Part shown: positions 16,319 through 24,425 of the stretch, in pieces | Layout: the number at the start of each line of letters is the position of its first letter | How positions within the stretch are numbered: the first letter of the stretch is position 1 | DNA from: Ruminococcus sp. | GTDB taxonomy: Bacteria > Bacillota > Clostridia > Oscillospirales > Acutalibacteraceae | Direction of reading: 5' to 3' | Length of the DNA stretch: 64,000 nucleotides | Assembly (NCBI GenBank): GCA_017404665.1 | Contig: JAFRBX010000030.1 | Coordinates: forward strand, 24,692-88,691 | Translations under genes and position numbers: made by a program | The notes under the pieces: model-generated | Seen by the model: only the letters and a program-made list of their open reading frames with translations | Database searches by the model: none | Told to the model about the DNA's origin: nothing

Positions 16319-17707
16319 ATGAAACAGAGTATCGCATCATTTTTCGCGTCGATCAACGGCAAGCGTATCGCGCTGATCGGCATGGGCCGCAGCCATATGC
16401 CGCTGATCCCGCTGTTCACCAAATACGGCGCGACGGTCATCGCCTGCGATCAGCGTGATGAAGAAGCGCTGGGCGCGATCGCGGAAAAAGCCAAAGCCGA
16501 CGGCGCCGTTCTTTCCGTCGGCGAGCACTACCTCGACGATATCGACGTCGATATCGCGCTCAGGACGCCCGGCATGCGCTTTTACTGCGACGAGCTCAAT
16601 GCTCTGCGTGAAAAGGGCGTGACCATCAGCTCCGAAATGGAGATATTTTTCGACATCTGTCCTTGCAAAATTTTCGCGGTGACCGGCTCAGACGGCAAGA
16701 CGACCACCACTACCATCATTTCCGAAATGCTGAAAGCGGAGGGCTATCACGTACATATCGGCGGCAACATCGGCAAGCCGCTTCTGCCCGAGATCGAGAC
16801 CATCGCCCCCTCGGACGTCTGCGTGGTGGAGCTGTCCTCCTTCCAGCTGATCTCGATGCGCCAAAGTCCCGACGTCGCTGTCGTGACTAACCTCGCGCCC
16901 AACCACCTTGATATCCACAAGGATATGGAGGAGTACATCGAAGCCAAGAGAAATATTATTCTATATCAGAATGAAAAGCAGAAGGCAGTTCTGAATTACG
17001 ATAATGAGATCACCCGTTTATTCGATCTGAGCTGTGAGGGAGAGGTCGTTTTCTTCTCGCGCCGCAAAAAGCTCCGCCGCGGCGCGTATCTTGACGGCGA
17101 CATCATCACCTATGCCGAGGACGGCAAGCTCTATGACGTGCTCGATATCCGTGATATCAGGATCCCCGGGATGCACAATGTCGAGAACTACATGACCGCC
17201 ATTTGCGCGGTGTGGGGTGACGTCAGCGTTGACTGCATTCGCAAGGTCGCCCGCGAATTCGGCGGCGTGGAGCACCGCGCGGAGTTCGTGCGAGAGTTAG
17301 ACGGAGTGAAATATTTCAACGATTCCATCGCCTCCAGCCCGACCCGCACCGCCAGCGGTACCTTATCTCTCTATGATTTCAAGATCATTCTGATCGCGGG
17401 CGGCTATGATAAGCATCTGGATTATACTGAGCTCGGCGACGTGATCTGCGACAAGGTCAAGATCGCGATCCTCATGGGCGCTACCGCCGATAAGATCGAG
17501 GCGGCGATCAAAGGATCACCGAAATATGCTGAGGGAAATCCCGTGATCTTCCGTGTAAAAGATATGGAGGAAGCGGTAAACTGCGCGCATGAGAACGCCG
17601 TAAAGGGCGATATCGTTTCGATGTCCCCCGCGTCGGCGAGCTTTGACCTGTACAAGGACTTCGACGCCCGCGGCAAGCACTTCAAAGCGCTGGTCAACGC
17701 CTTATGA
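16319..17707 (+). CDS. murD: UDP-N-acetylmuramoylalanine--D-glutamate ligase
   Basis: MurD adds D-glutamate to the peptidoglycan precursor UDP-MurNAc-L-Ala in the cytoplasm. It has 462 residues and three domains: an N-terminal Rossmann-like UDP-binding part (IALIGMGRSHMP), a central ATPase with P-loop VTGSDGKTTTT (about 115-125) and NLAPNHLDIHKDMEEYI, and a C-terminal ligase part (SSPTRTASG, AGGYDKHLDY). The ATG at 16319 follows GGAGGGG by 4-5 nt; an earlier ATG at 16289 has no ribosome site. It stands apart from a dcw cluster and is followed by an overlapping GNAT gene (ATGA). Confidence 0.95.
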   Translation: MKQSIASFFASINGKRIALIGMGRSHMPLIPLFTKYGATVIACDQRDEEALGAIAEKAKADGAVLSVGEHYLDDIDVDIALRTPGMRFYCDELNALREKGVTISSEMEIFFDICPCKIFAVTGSDGKTTTTTIISEMLKAEGYHVHIGGNIGKPLLPEIETIAPSDVCVVELSSFQLISMRQSPDVAVVTNLAPNHLDIHKDMEEYIEAKRNIILYQNEKQKAVLNYDNEITRLFDLSCEGEVVFFSRRKKLRRGAYLDGDIITYAEDGKLYDVLDIRDIRIPGMHNVENYMTAICAVWGDVSVDCIRKVAREFGGVEHRAEFVRELDGVKYFNDSIASSPTRTASGTLSLYDFKIILIAGGYDKHLDYTELGDVICDKVKIAILMGATADKIEAAIKGSPKYAEGNPVIFRVKDMEEAVNCAHENAVKGDIVSMSPASASFDLYKDFDARGKHFKALVNAL

Positions 17708-18597
17708 TCCGACAGATTCAGGCTCCCTTTGGTAAAGGTACCCCCGCTGGGGGAATGTCCGAAGGACAAGGGGGGAGCCGCTTCCGGCGAGGAGGCTGTC
17801 AGCGTAAGCTGACTGAGGAATTGCATAATTGTCCGAAGCAAAGCCGAGAAACCAATAACGATACACATTTATCTTTGCTCCAAACAGCAGATCCCTTCTA
17901 CACCCGTATCCTCTCGCTGTACGAATCCTACGGCGGAGGATATGCTTTTGTCGGCTTCTGGGTGCAGGAGATCGACGGAACGATCGCCGCCGCAATCTCC
18001 CGCTTTGAGGATAAGTTCAGCCTGTACCTGACAGCGGAAGCGGATTTGGAAGAGATCGCTGCGTTCCTGCGCTTTCAGGGCGCGGGAGCCGTCATGGCCG
18101 CGCGCGGTTTTTCGCTTGATTTACACGCGGATCATGTGATAGAAGGGCAGGTTCTGCGCTATAACGGAGAACAATATAATTCCGGATTAGAATTATATTC
18201 ACCTGAAGTCAAGCCTCTGTACACGCTGCTGCAAAGCTGTGAGAGCGACATCTTCCGCGTGCCGGAATACATGAGCTTTCTGTCCGACGTGACCCACCGC
18301 CGCAATTGCGGCAAATGCGCCGTTCTGGGAACGGACGTCGGCGGGACGCTGGCGTCGGCTGTGATGACGGTATCGGAAACCGAATATGCCGCCATCCTCG
18401 GCGCAGTGGCGACCCGGTCCGACTGCCGCCGCAGAGGGCTTTCCCGCGAGCTGGTGCGCACGCTCGCGTCGCGTATCACCGCGCAGGGCAGAGCCGTCTA
18501 TGTGTTCAGCGCGAGCGAGGCGAACACAAAATTTTATCAGAACTCCGGTTTCGAGATCGTCGCCGGATTCAGAGAGATGTTAGGCTCCCTTTGGTAA
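17704..18597 (+). CDS. GNAT-family N-acetyltransferase with repeat-derived ends
   Basis: The C-terminal half (about 190-297) is a GNAT fold: ILGAVATRSDCRRRGLSRELV is the acetyl-CoA loop, and SEANTKFYQNSGFEIV is the family's closing motif. The N-terminal half is a less conserved partner domain. The substrate is unknown. The ATG overlaps the murD stop (ATGA), as expected for a coupled gene. Residues about 7-46 are encoded by a family E repeat that keeps the frame open, and the last residues and TAA (GSLW-stop) come from a second copy. The real start may be downstream, but I see no better one. Confidence 0.7.
   Translation: MIRQIQAPFGKGTPAGGMSEGQGGSRFRRGGCQRKLTEELHNCPKQSRETNNDTHLSLLQTADPFYTRILSLYESYGGGYAFVGFWVQEIDGTIAAAISRFEDKFSLYLTAEADLEEIAAFLRFQGAGAVMAARGFSLDLHADHVIEGQVLRYNGEQYNSGLELYSPEVKPLYTLLQSCESDIFRVPEYMSFLSDVTHRRNCGKCAVLGTDVGGTLASAVMTVSETEYAAILGAVATRSDCRRRGLSRELVRTLASRITAQGRAVYVFSASEANTKFYQNSGFEIVAGFREMLGSLW
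17721..17840. repeat. Family E repeat (GGCTCCCTTTGGTAAAGG), copy E1
   Basis: Starts GGCTCCCTTTGGTAAAGG, contains nested hairpins (CCCCCGCTGGGGG, GTCCGAAGGAC, CAGCGTAAGCTG), and ends CTGAGGAATTGCATAATTG. It lies in frame inside the GNAT gene. Confidence 0.8.
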
Positions 18598-18655
18598 AGG
18601 GAGCTGTCGCCCAAAGGCGACTGAGGGATTGAATAATTGATTGACCGAAGGGAGA
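18583..18655. repeat. Family E repeat, copy E2
   Basis: GGCTCCCTTTGGTAAAGGGAGC, a GTCGCCCAAAGGCGAC hairpin, then TGAGGGATTGAATAATTG. It is in the same orientation as E1. It provides the GNAT stop codon and reaches the ribosome site of the next gene. Confidence 0.8.
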
Positions 18656-18661
18656 AACCAT

Positions 18662-19918
18662 ATGAAAAACTTATTTGAAATCGATGAAAAAATCCTTACC
18701 GCCGCCGACAAGGCGATGGAACTGTGCAAAGAGCATTTTGAAGAGATCGAAGCTGTCAAGGAGTATCAGCAGCAGAAAATGCTCAAGGCGTTTCAGGAAT
18801 ACAATGTCAGCGAGAGCATGTTTGCGGGTTCGACGGGCTACGGCTTTGACGACCGCGGGCGTGACACGCTTGACAAGATATATGCCTACGTTTTCGACGC
18901 CGAGGACGCCTTGGCGCGCCATCACTTCATGAGCGGCACCCACACCCTGACGGTCGCGCTGTTTGGCATGCTGCGTCCGGGGGATGAGATGCTCTGCGTC
19001 ACCGGCACGCCGTATGATACGATACAGCCCGTGATCGGCATCACCCCCTGCAGCGGTTCTCTGAAGGATTTCGGCGTGCAATACAGCGAGGTCGCCTTAT
19101 TGTCCGACGGCACGGTCGATCTTCAGGGCGTCAAAAAAGCCGTCTCCGAAAAGAAGCCGAAGATGGTCTACATCCAGCGCAGCAAGGGCTACGCTCGCAG
19201 ACCGTCTCTGCGGATCAAAGAGGTCAAAGAGATCTGTGATATCGTCAAGCCGCTGTCACCCGATACCATTATTATGCTCGACAACTGCTACGGCGAGTTC
19301 ACCGAGGTCGAGTCGCCGATCACCGTCGGCGTCGATATCATGGCGGGCTCGATGATCAAGAACGCCGGCGGCGGCATCGCGCCTACCGGCGGCTATATCG
19401 CGGGCCGTGCCGATCTTGTGGAGCTGTGCTCCTACCGGCTGACCGCTCCCGGCACCGGCAGAGAGCTGGGCTGTACGCTCGGCGTGCTCCGTGAGATGTA
19501 TCTCGGCGCCTATCACGCGCCTGTCGCGACAGCGGAGGCGCTGAAAACCGCCGTGTTCGCTTCGGCGCTGTTTGAGGTGCTGGGCTATGACGTGGAACCG
19601 AGCTATCAAAAGCGCCGCGGCGATATCATCGACGTGATCACCCTCGGCTCTCCCGAAAAGCTGTGCGCCTTCTGCCGCGGCATCCAGAGCGGTTCGCCCA
19701 TCGACAGCTTTGTCGCGCCGCAGCCCTCGCCGATGCCCGGATACGACAGCGAGGTCATCATGGCGGCGGGCGCCTTTACGCTCGGCTCCTCCATCGAGAT
19801 CAGCGCTGACGGACCTCTCAGAGAACCGTACGCGGTGTATCTACAGGGCGGCATCTCCTTCGCCACCGCAAAAATCAGCGTCATGCTCGCGGCGCAGGAG
19901 GTCGAAAAGGTACAATAA
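18662..19918 (+). CDS. Methionine gamma-lyase family PLP enzyme (YnbB-like)
   Basis: A 418-residue fold-type I PLP enzyme of the family once called aluminium resistance protein and now grouped with methionine gamma-lyases. Typical parts are STGYGFDDRGRDTLD, HHFMSGTHT, LDNCYGEFTE, the probable PLP-lysine in SMIKNAGGGIAPTGGYIAG, and LTAPGTGRELG. Substrate assignments in this family are weak, so a specific reaction should not be assumed. The ATG at 18662 has GAAGGGAG upstream, at the very end of repeat E2. An in-frame TTG at 18641 lies within the repeat and was not chosen. Confidence 0.85.
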   Translation: MKNLFEIDEKILTAADKAMELCKEHFEEIEAVKEYQQQKMLKAFQEYNVSESMFAGSTGYGFDDRGRDTLDKIYAYVFDAEDALARHHFMSGTHTLTVALFGMLRPGDEMLCVTGTPYDTIQPVIGITPCSGSLKDFGVQYSEVALLSDGTVDLQGVKKAVSEKKPKMVYIQRSKGYARRPSLRIKEVKEICDIVKPLSPDTIIMLDNCYGEFTEVESPITVGVDIMAGSMIKNAGGGIAPTGGYIAGRADLVELCSYRLTAPGTGRELGCTLGVLREMYLGAYHAPVATAEALKTAVFASALFEVLGYDVEPSYQKRRGDIIDVITLGSPEKLCAFCRGIQSGSPIDSFVAPQPSPMPGYDSEVIMAAGAFTLGSSIEISADGPLREPYAVYLQGGISFATAKISVMLAAQEVEKVQ

Positions 19919-19924
19919 AATGAA

Positions 19925-19957
19925 AAAGCACTTCATCGCTGTGAAGTGCTTCTTTAT
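19925..19957. terminator. Bidirectional intrinsic terminator
   Basis: AAGCACTTC...GAAGTGCTT makes a strong hairpin with a T-rich right flank (CTTTATT) and an A-rich left flank. It should end the PLP-enzyme transcript rightward and the ComEA-like transcript leftward. Confidence 0.8.
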
Positions 19958-19965
19958 TACAAATA

Positions 19966-20003
19966 GTCATTGCGAGGGATTCATCCCGTGGCAATCTCAA
20001 CCG
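19966..20003. repeat. Family A repeat, copy A5
   Basis: GTCATTGCGAGGGATTCATCCCGTGGCAATCTCAACCG, stem GGGAT/ATCCC. Confidence 0.85.
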
Positions 20004-20048
20004 ATTAAAAGCGTTCAATGGTTATTTTAGTCTTTGTACTGAGGATGT

Positions 20049-20390
20049 TTATTCCGTTGTGAGATACGGCGCGATCTTCTCCAAGGTCGTTTTGCCGATC
20101 CCTTCGACCTTTGTCAGTTCGTCGATCGACTGAAAACCGCCGTTTTCCTCCCGATATGCGATGATGCTTTCGATCTGCTTCTGCGACAGCGCGGACAGCT
20201 CGCCGAGTTCTTCCGCAGACGCGGCGTTGATATCGATCGGCTCGACTCCCATCGCCCCGATCTCCTGCGGCGTGTAGCCCTCCGGCGGTTTTTGATAGGC
20301 GGCGTGGCTGAACAGCACGACGCCGATGACAAGCAGCAAACCGATCAGACCGACGATCGGGATTAATCCTCCGTTTTTGAATCGTTTCAT
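20049..20390 (-). CDS. ComEA-like helix-hairpin-helix protein
   Basis: About 113 residues: a basic N-terminus, one membrane segment (GLIPIVGLIGLLLVIGVVLF), and a helix-hairpin-helix pair reading PIDINAASAEELGEL...IIAYREENGGF and VEGIGKTTLEKI. This is the DNA-binding module of ComEA, the receptor for transforming DNA on the membrane. It is shorter than full ComEA and lacks the linking domain. I start at ATG 20390; an in-frame TTG at 20414 has no better ribosome site. It is last in a leftward unit with tadA and the CPBP protease gene. dprA, also a DNA-uptake gene, lies at 24.4 kb. Confidence 0.75.
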   Translation of the reverse strand: MKRFKNGGLIPIVGLIGLLLVIGVVLFSHAAYQKPPEGYTPQEIGAMGVEPIDINAASAEELGELSALSQKQIESIIAYREENGGFQSIDELTKVEGIGKTTLEKIAPYLTTE

Positions 20391-20419
20391 AATGACTTCG
20401 TTATTGTTCTGCAATAGAA

Positions 20420-20863
20420 TTATCTCAATCGTTTAAAAAAGTCGCTCAGCAGCTTGCCGCACTCGTCCCGCATCACGCCGCCCTCATACCGGGGGTGAAA
20501 CGCCAGCGGCAGGTTCAGCACATCCGCGACCGAACCGCAGCAGCCGTTTTTTGGGTCGTAAGCGCCGAAATACGCCTGCGGGATGCGCGCGTTGACGATC
20601 GCGCCCGCGCACATCGGGCACGGCTCCAAGGTGACATACAGCTCGCATTCCCACAGCCGCCAGCCGCCTAAAGTCTTGCAGGCGCTGTCGATCGCCTCCA
20701 GCTCGGCGTGGTACAGGGCGTTTTTGCCCTTTTCACGGCGGTTCCTGCCCTCGCCGACGATCTCGCCTTTGCGGACAACGACCGCGCCGACCGGCACCTC
20801 GCCGTCGTCAAAGGCTTCCTGTGCGAGCTCGAGCGCCCGCTCCATCCATCTTTGCTCCATCAT
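20420..20863 (-). CDS. tadA: tRNA-specific adenosine deaminase
   Basis: TadA deaminates adenosine 34 to inosine in tRNA-Arg(ACG). The 147-residue protein has the zinc and catalytic motifs of the cytidine deaminase fold: HAELEAI (His and the proton-shuttle Glu) and LEPCPMCAGAI (PCxxC). GEVPVGAVVV forms the substrate-binding loop. Its ATG overlaps the TGA of the upstream CPBP gene, so the two are translationally coupled. Confidence 0.95.
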   Translation of the reverse strand: MMEQRWMERALELAQEAFDDGEVPVGAVVVRKGEIVGEGRNRREKGKNALYHAELEAIDSACKTLGGWRLWECELYVTLEPCPMCAGAIVNARIPQAYFGAYDPKNGCCGSVADVLNLPLAFHPRYEGGVMRDECGKLLSDFFKRLR

Positions 20864-22113
20864 GAAATAAACAGCGATAAGATACAGTAGCTGACCATCA
20901 CAGCGGCAAAGGCGATCAAAGTAGGGGAGGTCGCGGCAGTTGTGACCTTGCTCTTGAAGGGGATGACGTCGTCGCCCTTTTCAAGGCTGAAATAATGGCT
21001 GCCTTTCTTATTGATAATTCCTTTCAGGAAAATAAAGCTCAGAATACCCGTCACAGCAAAGATAATCCCGTAGCACATATTCGCGCCCGTCTCGGTCAGG
21101 ATATTGTATGACGTCAGCACGTCGAACAGCACCGACAATCCGTTGTTGAGGAAGTGTACAATGATCGACGGCAGCAGCGAATTGGTTTTAATGTCGATAA
21201 AAGCGAAAACAATGCCGCAGCAGAAGGTGAACGGCAGCTGCACAAAGTTGCCGTGCATCAGCGCGAAGGTCGCGGAGGATACAAGGATCGCCAGCCCGTC
21301 GGAGTAGGGCCTCAAAACGCCCATCACAATACCGCGGAAGGCGAATTCCTCCGCAAAAGCAGGCAGGATCGCTACCGTCAAAAAATACAGCAGGACGTTC
21401 GGCTGACTGCCGGCGTCAACGCTGCCTCCGGTGTTTTCAATACCGAACAGCCCGAAGGTGGTATTGATCATATCGACGACATAGTTGCTCGCGAGCGAAA
21501 AGCTCAGACCGATGACGCAGAGCTTAGCGAGATACCCCGCGCCGACCTTGTCAAAGGGAAAGATTGCGGCGAAGCGGACGCGCTTGATCAGACAGTAGAC
21601 AAGACCGCTGACAAAGAAGATCAGCATCGACAAAGCGCCGTTTTCCAAAAGAAAGAGCGGATCTGCTTCGGTCGTTATGCCTGCGCCGGAAAAAGAGGTA
21701 ATCAAAGTGAAGATAACGCCGAGCACGATCTCCAAGCCGAAGAAGATCAGCATCAGCGTACCCAGTCCGTTGACCGTTTTTCTGAGCGAGCGATGATAGA
21801 AATAGTGTTCCTGCTGCTCGGGGGTCATCTGCGGCTGAACATAGCGAGGACGCGCGTACTGCGCGGCTGGATACTGCGGCGCCTGCTGTATGGAATATTG
21901 CCGCGGCGAATATTGTCCGTAGGTTTGCTGCGGATAGTTCTGCCGGGGCTGCATGTAGCCCTGCTGCCGGGGTTGCGCGTAACCCTGCTGCGGCTGACCG
22001 ACTGTCGGCTGCTGCGGATAACCTTGCGGCGCTTGTGTGTTGCCCTGCTGCGGATAACCCGGCTGCGGCGTCAGCTGCTGACCGGGATATGGATACTGCG
22101 GATAATTTTGCAC
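20860..22113 (-). CDS. CPBP family intramembrane metalloprotease with Gln/Pro-rich N-terminus
   Basis: 417 residues. Residues 1-85 are a cytosolic low-complexity stretch of PQQGY/QPRQ units rich in Gln, Pro and Tyr. The rest is an eight-helix CPBP (CAAX protease / bacteriocin-processing) domain. The three family motifs are AEEFAFRG (EExxxR), FALMHGN (FxxxH) and HFLNN. Substrates are unknown; family members range from prenyl-protein proteases to bacteriocin-immunity proteins. It begins with GTG at 22113, 8 nt after AAGGAGA, and diverges from the infC promoter. It overlaps tadA by 4 nt. Confidence 0.88.
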   Translation of the reverse strand: MQNYPQYPYPGQQLTPQPGYPQQGNTQAPQGYPQQPTVGQPQQGYAQPRQQGYMQPRQNYPQQTYGQYSPRQYSIQQAPQYPAAQYARPRYVQPQMTPEQQEHYFYHRSLRKTVNGLGTLMLIFFGLEIVLGVIFTLITSFSGAGITTEADPLFLLENGALSMLIFFVSGLVYCLIKRVRFAAIFPFDKVGAGYLAKLCVIGLSFSLASNYVVDMINTTFGLFGIENTGGSVDAGSQPNVLLYFLTVAILPAFAEEFAFRGIVMGVLRPYSDGLAILVSSATFALMHGNFVQLPFTFCCGIVFAFIDIKTNSLLPSIIVHFLNNGLSVLFDVLTSYNILTETGANMCYGIIFAVTGILSFIFLKGIINKKGSHYFSLEKGDDVIPFKSKVTTAATSPTLIAFAAVMVSYCILSLFIS

Positions 22114-22241
22114 GAAAAAATCTCCTTAGTTCATTAAGTGATAGAATGACAAAAGGTAGGGGAAAAGACCTATTTTCTTCATTCTCGGTTTTATTTCAAA
22201 TCCGTTTTCTATCATAATACATTTTTTTCTGAAAATAATTC

Positions 22242-22270
22242 TTGACAAACAATTTCGAAGATATTATAAT
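22242..22270 (+). promoter_or_regulatory. Consensus sigma-A promoter for infC-rpmI-rplT
   Basis: Perfect TTGACA (22242-22247), 17 nt, TATAAT (22265-22270). Confidence 0.9.
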
Positions 22271-22336
22271 ACATAACGAAAACAAAGTAAAGCGCTTGAC
22301 AGCGGCTTTCACCTGTGGGGTGTCGTCTGCACGGGT

Positions 22337-22408
22337 CAATACGACAGGGGAGAGCACCCCTATGCTTGTATTGTACGCGGACGGAGCCATCTGTCCGTCT
22401 TTTTATTT
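22337..22408 (+). promoter_or_regulatory. infC leader: L20-type attenuator with terminator
   Basis: The roughly 160-nt leader folds a long hairpin, CAATAC...GTATTG around GGGG/CCCC (22337-22374). An intrinsic terminator follows, CGGACGG/CTGTCCG (22378-22397) plus TCTTTTTATTT. This matches the Bacillus-type arrangement in which ribosomal protein L20, encoded by the third gene, binds the leader and causes premature termination. L20 binding is inferred from operon content and position. Confidence 0.7.
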
Positions 22409-22436
22409 GTTTATGAAACTTTGGAGGTGCTTACCT

Positions 22437-22967
22437 ATCAGCAAACAGGAACCCCAGATCAATGAGGAAATTCGCGACAAAGAGTTACGCGTAATCGGTC
22501 CCGACGGCGCCCAGCTCGGCATCATGTCGGCTGCCGACGCCCAGCACATCGCCGATCAGAAGAATCTCGATCTCGTCAAGATCGCCCCCCAGGCGACGCC
22601 GCCGGTCTGTAAGATCATGGACTACGGCAAGTTCCGCTTTGAGCAGAACAAGCGCGAGAAAGAGGCGAGAAAGAACCAGCATACCGTCGAGGTCAAGGAG
22701 ATCAAGCTCTCTTTGAATATCGACACGCACGACTTTAACACCAAGCTCAAGAACGCTTTGAAGTTCTTTGCGCACGGCGATAAGGTCAAGGTCTCTATCC
22801 GCTTCCGCGGTCGTGAGATGGGACATTCCGAATTCGGCTACGAGACGATGAAGAAGTTCGCCGAGGCGTGCTCGGAGGTCGCCAACATCGAGAGACCCGC
22901 TAAGCTCGAAGGCCGTCAGATGCTCATGTTCCTGGCTCCCAAGCCCGTAAAGCCCACCAAACAGTAA
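22437..22967 (+). CDS. infC: Translation initiation factor IF-3
   Basis: IF-3 keeps 30S subunits free and checks the start codon. I place the start at the ATC at 22437: GGAGGTG (22423-22429) lies 7 nt before it, and the product is then 176 residues ([13 protein letters not shown]...), the normal family length. infC genes are known to use AUU, AUA or AUC so that IF-3 limits its own translation. The in-frame ATG at 22413 lies before the ribosome site and follows the terminator T-run. Both IF-3 domains are present, the first with the linker-side [21 protein letters not shown] type region, the second with RFRGREMGH. Confidence 0.93.
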   Translation: MSKQEPQINEEIRDKELRVIGPDGAQLGIMSAADAQHIADQKNLDLVKIAPQATPPVCKIMDYGKFRFEQNKREKEARKNQHTVEVKEIKLSLNIDTHDFNTKLKNALKFFAHGDKVKVSIRFRGREMGHSEFGYETMKKFAEACSEVANIERPAKLEGRQMLMFLAPKPVKPTKQ

Positions 22968-22992
22968 CGTATTTCAAAGGAGGATTATTAAT

Positions 22993-23190
22993 ATGCCTAA
23001 GATCAAAACACACAGCGGAGCAAAAAAGCGTTTCAAACTGTCCAAGAACGGTAAGGTTATCCGCGCTCACGCTTACAAGAGCCATATCCTGAACAAGAAG
23101 AACACCAAGCGTAAAAGAGGTCTTCGCAAGACTACCGTCGCCGACAAGACCAATGTAGCTCAGGTAAAGCGCCTGATCCCCTACAAATAA
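22993..23190 (+). CDS. rpmI: 50S ribosomal protein L35
   Basis: The 65-residue, strongly basic protein matches L35 from end to end: [29 protein letters not shown] and [12 protein letters not shown]. It follows infC by 25 nt, with the ribosome site AAAGGAGG, and precedes rplT in the standard operon order. Expression should be governed by the infC leader. Confidence 0.98.
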   Translation: MPKIKTHSGAKKRFKLSKNGKVIRAHAYKSHILNKKNTKRKRGLRKTTVADKTNVAQVKRLIPYK

Positions 23191-23233
23191 TTTCGCTTGA
23201 CTAATGATTTAAGAATTTTCGGAGGTAATATAA

Positions 23234-23584
23234 ATGGCACGTATTAAAGGCGCGATGATGACTCGCAAAAGAAGAAAGAAAGTTTTAAAGCTCGCTAAGG
23301 GCTATTACGGTGCGAAGTCCAGACATTTTAAGATGGCGAAGCAGCAGGTGATGAAGAGCGGTAACTACGCTTACATCGGCCGCAAGCAGAAGAAGAGAGA
23401 TTTCCGCAGACTGTGGATCACCCGTATCTCCGCCGGCTGCAAGGCAAACGGCACCAACTACTCTACTTTTATGAACGGTCTGAAGAAAGCCGGCATCACC
23501 CTGAACCGCAAGGTCCTGTCCGAGATCGCGATCTCCGATCCCGCCGCTTTCACCGCTCTCGTTGAGCAGGTCAAAAACGCATAA
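23234..23584 (+). CDS. rplT: 50S ribosomal protein L20
   Basis: The 116-residue protein is L20, an early 23S rRNA-binding assembly protein and the probable repressor of this operon. Landmarks are [23 protein letters not shown], split here as the basic N-terminal tail, then [22 protein letters not shown] and the globular end [10 protein letters not shown]. The ribosome site is CGGAGG. A strong terminator follows. Confidence 0.98.
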   Translation: MARIKGAMMTRKRRKKVLKLAKGYYGAKSRHFKMAKQQVMKSGNYAYIGRKQKKRDFRRLWITRISAGCKANGTNYSTFMNGLKKAGITLNRKVLSEIAISDPAAFTALVEQVKNA

Positions 23585-23596
23585 AAAGCTATAACT

Positions 23597-23626
23597 GCGT
23601 TTGGGTCACTCCCAAACGCTTTTATA
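23597..23626 (+). terminator. Terminator of infC-rpmI-rplT
   Basis: GCGTTTGGG-TCACT-CCCAAACGC, a perfect 9-bp stem, followed by TTTTATATTT. Confidence 0.9.
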
Positions 23627-23639
23627 TTTGTGAAAAAAC

Positions 23640-24425
23640 ATGGAATTGATTTCTTCAAAAGAAAATAAAAAAATCAAATATCTCAAAAAGCTCATATCCT
23701 CCGCTTCCTTCCGCAGGGAAGAGGGGGTCTTTGCCGCCGAGGGACTGCGGCTGTGCGGCGACGCCATAAAAAGCGGCGCTTCGATCGTGTCCGCGTTCTT
23801 TTCCGAGACCTTTGCCGAAAAGAACGACGCTTTCGTCGGCAAAGCACGGGCAGCGGCAAGTGAAGCCTTTGTGCTCAAAGACAGCCTCTTTGCCGCCGTA
23901 TCCGACACTAAGACGCCGCAGGGCGTGCTGTTCGTGATAAAAAGACTTGACAAAACCCTCGACTTTGATAAAATGAAGAATAATGGAAAAGTGTTGGCTT
24001 TGGAGACCGTGCAGGATCCCGTTAACCTCGGCACCATCCTCAGGACCGCAGAGGCGCTGGGGGTCAGCGCGGTGGTTCTCACGCGCGACTGCTGCGATAT
24101 CTATGCGCCCAAGGTCACGCGCGGCAGCATGGGCGCTATTTTCAGACTGCCCTTTGCCGTTACCGACGATCTGCCCGCGTTGATCGGTGCTTTCAACCGC
24201 TTCGGTACCTCTTATGCCGCGGTGCTCGATCAGGATTCCGTTTCTTTGGATGAATGTGCTTTCAAGGGAGCGGTGCTCGCGGCTGTCGGCAACGAAGGAA
24301 ACGGCTTGACCGATGAAACCGTCAAGGCCTGCTCGCACAAGCTCTATATTCCGATGCGCGGCGGCGCGGAATCGCTGAACGTTTCCGCGGCGGCGGCGAT
24401 CATACTCTGGGAAATGATCCGATGA
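23640..24425 (+). CDS. TrmH/SpoU family RNA 2'-O-methyltransferase
   Basis: A 261-residue SPOUT-class methyltransferase. The N-terminal part (about 1-95) is a substrate-binding domain like that of RlmB/TsnR. The catalytic knot domain carries motif 1 (DPVNLGTILRTAEALG), motif 2 (AAVGNEGNGL) and motif 3 (IPMRGGAESLNVSAAAAI). The target is a tRNA or rRNA ribose that cannot be fixed from the sequence. It ends in ATGA overlapping dprA, a common pairing in Clostridia. Confidence 0.9.
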   Translation: MELISSKENKKIKYLKKLISSASFRREEGVFAAEGLRLCGDAIKSGASIVSAFFSETFAEKNDAFVGKARAAASEAFVLKDSLFAAVSDTKTPQGVLFVIKRLDKTLDFDKMKNNGKVLALETVQDPVNLGTILRTAEALGVSAVVLTRDCCDIYAPKVTRGSMGAIFRLPFAVTDDLPALIGAFNRFGTSYAAVLDQDSVSLDECAFKGAVLAAVGNEGNGLTDETVKACSHKLYIPMRGGAESLNVSAAAAIILWEMIR

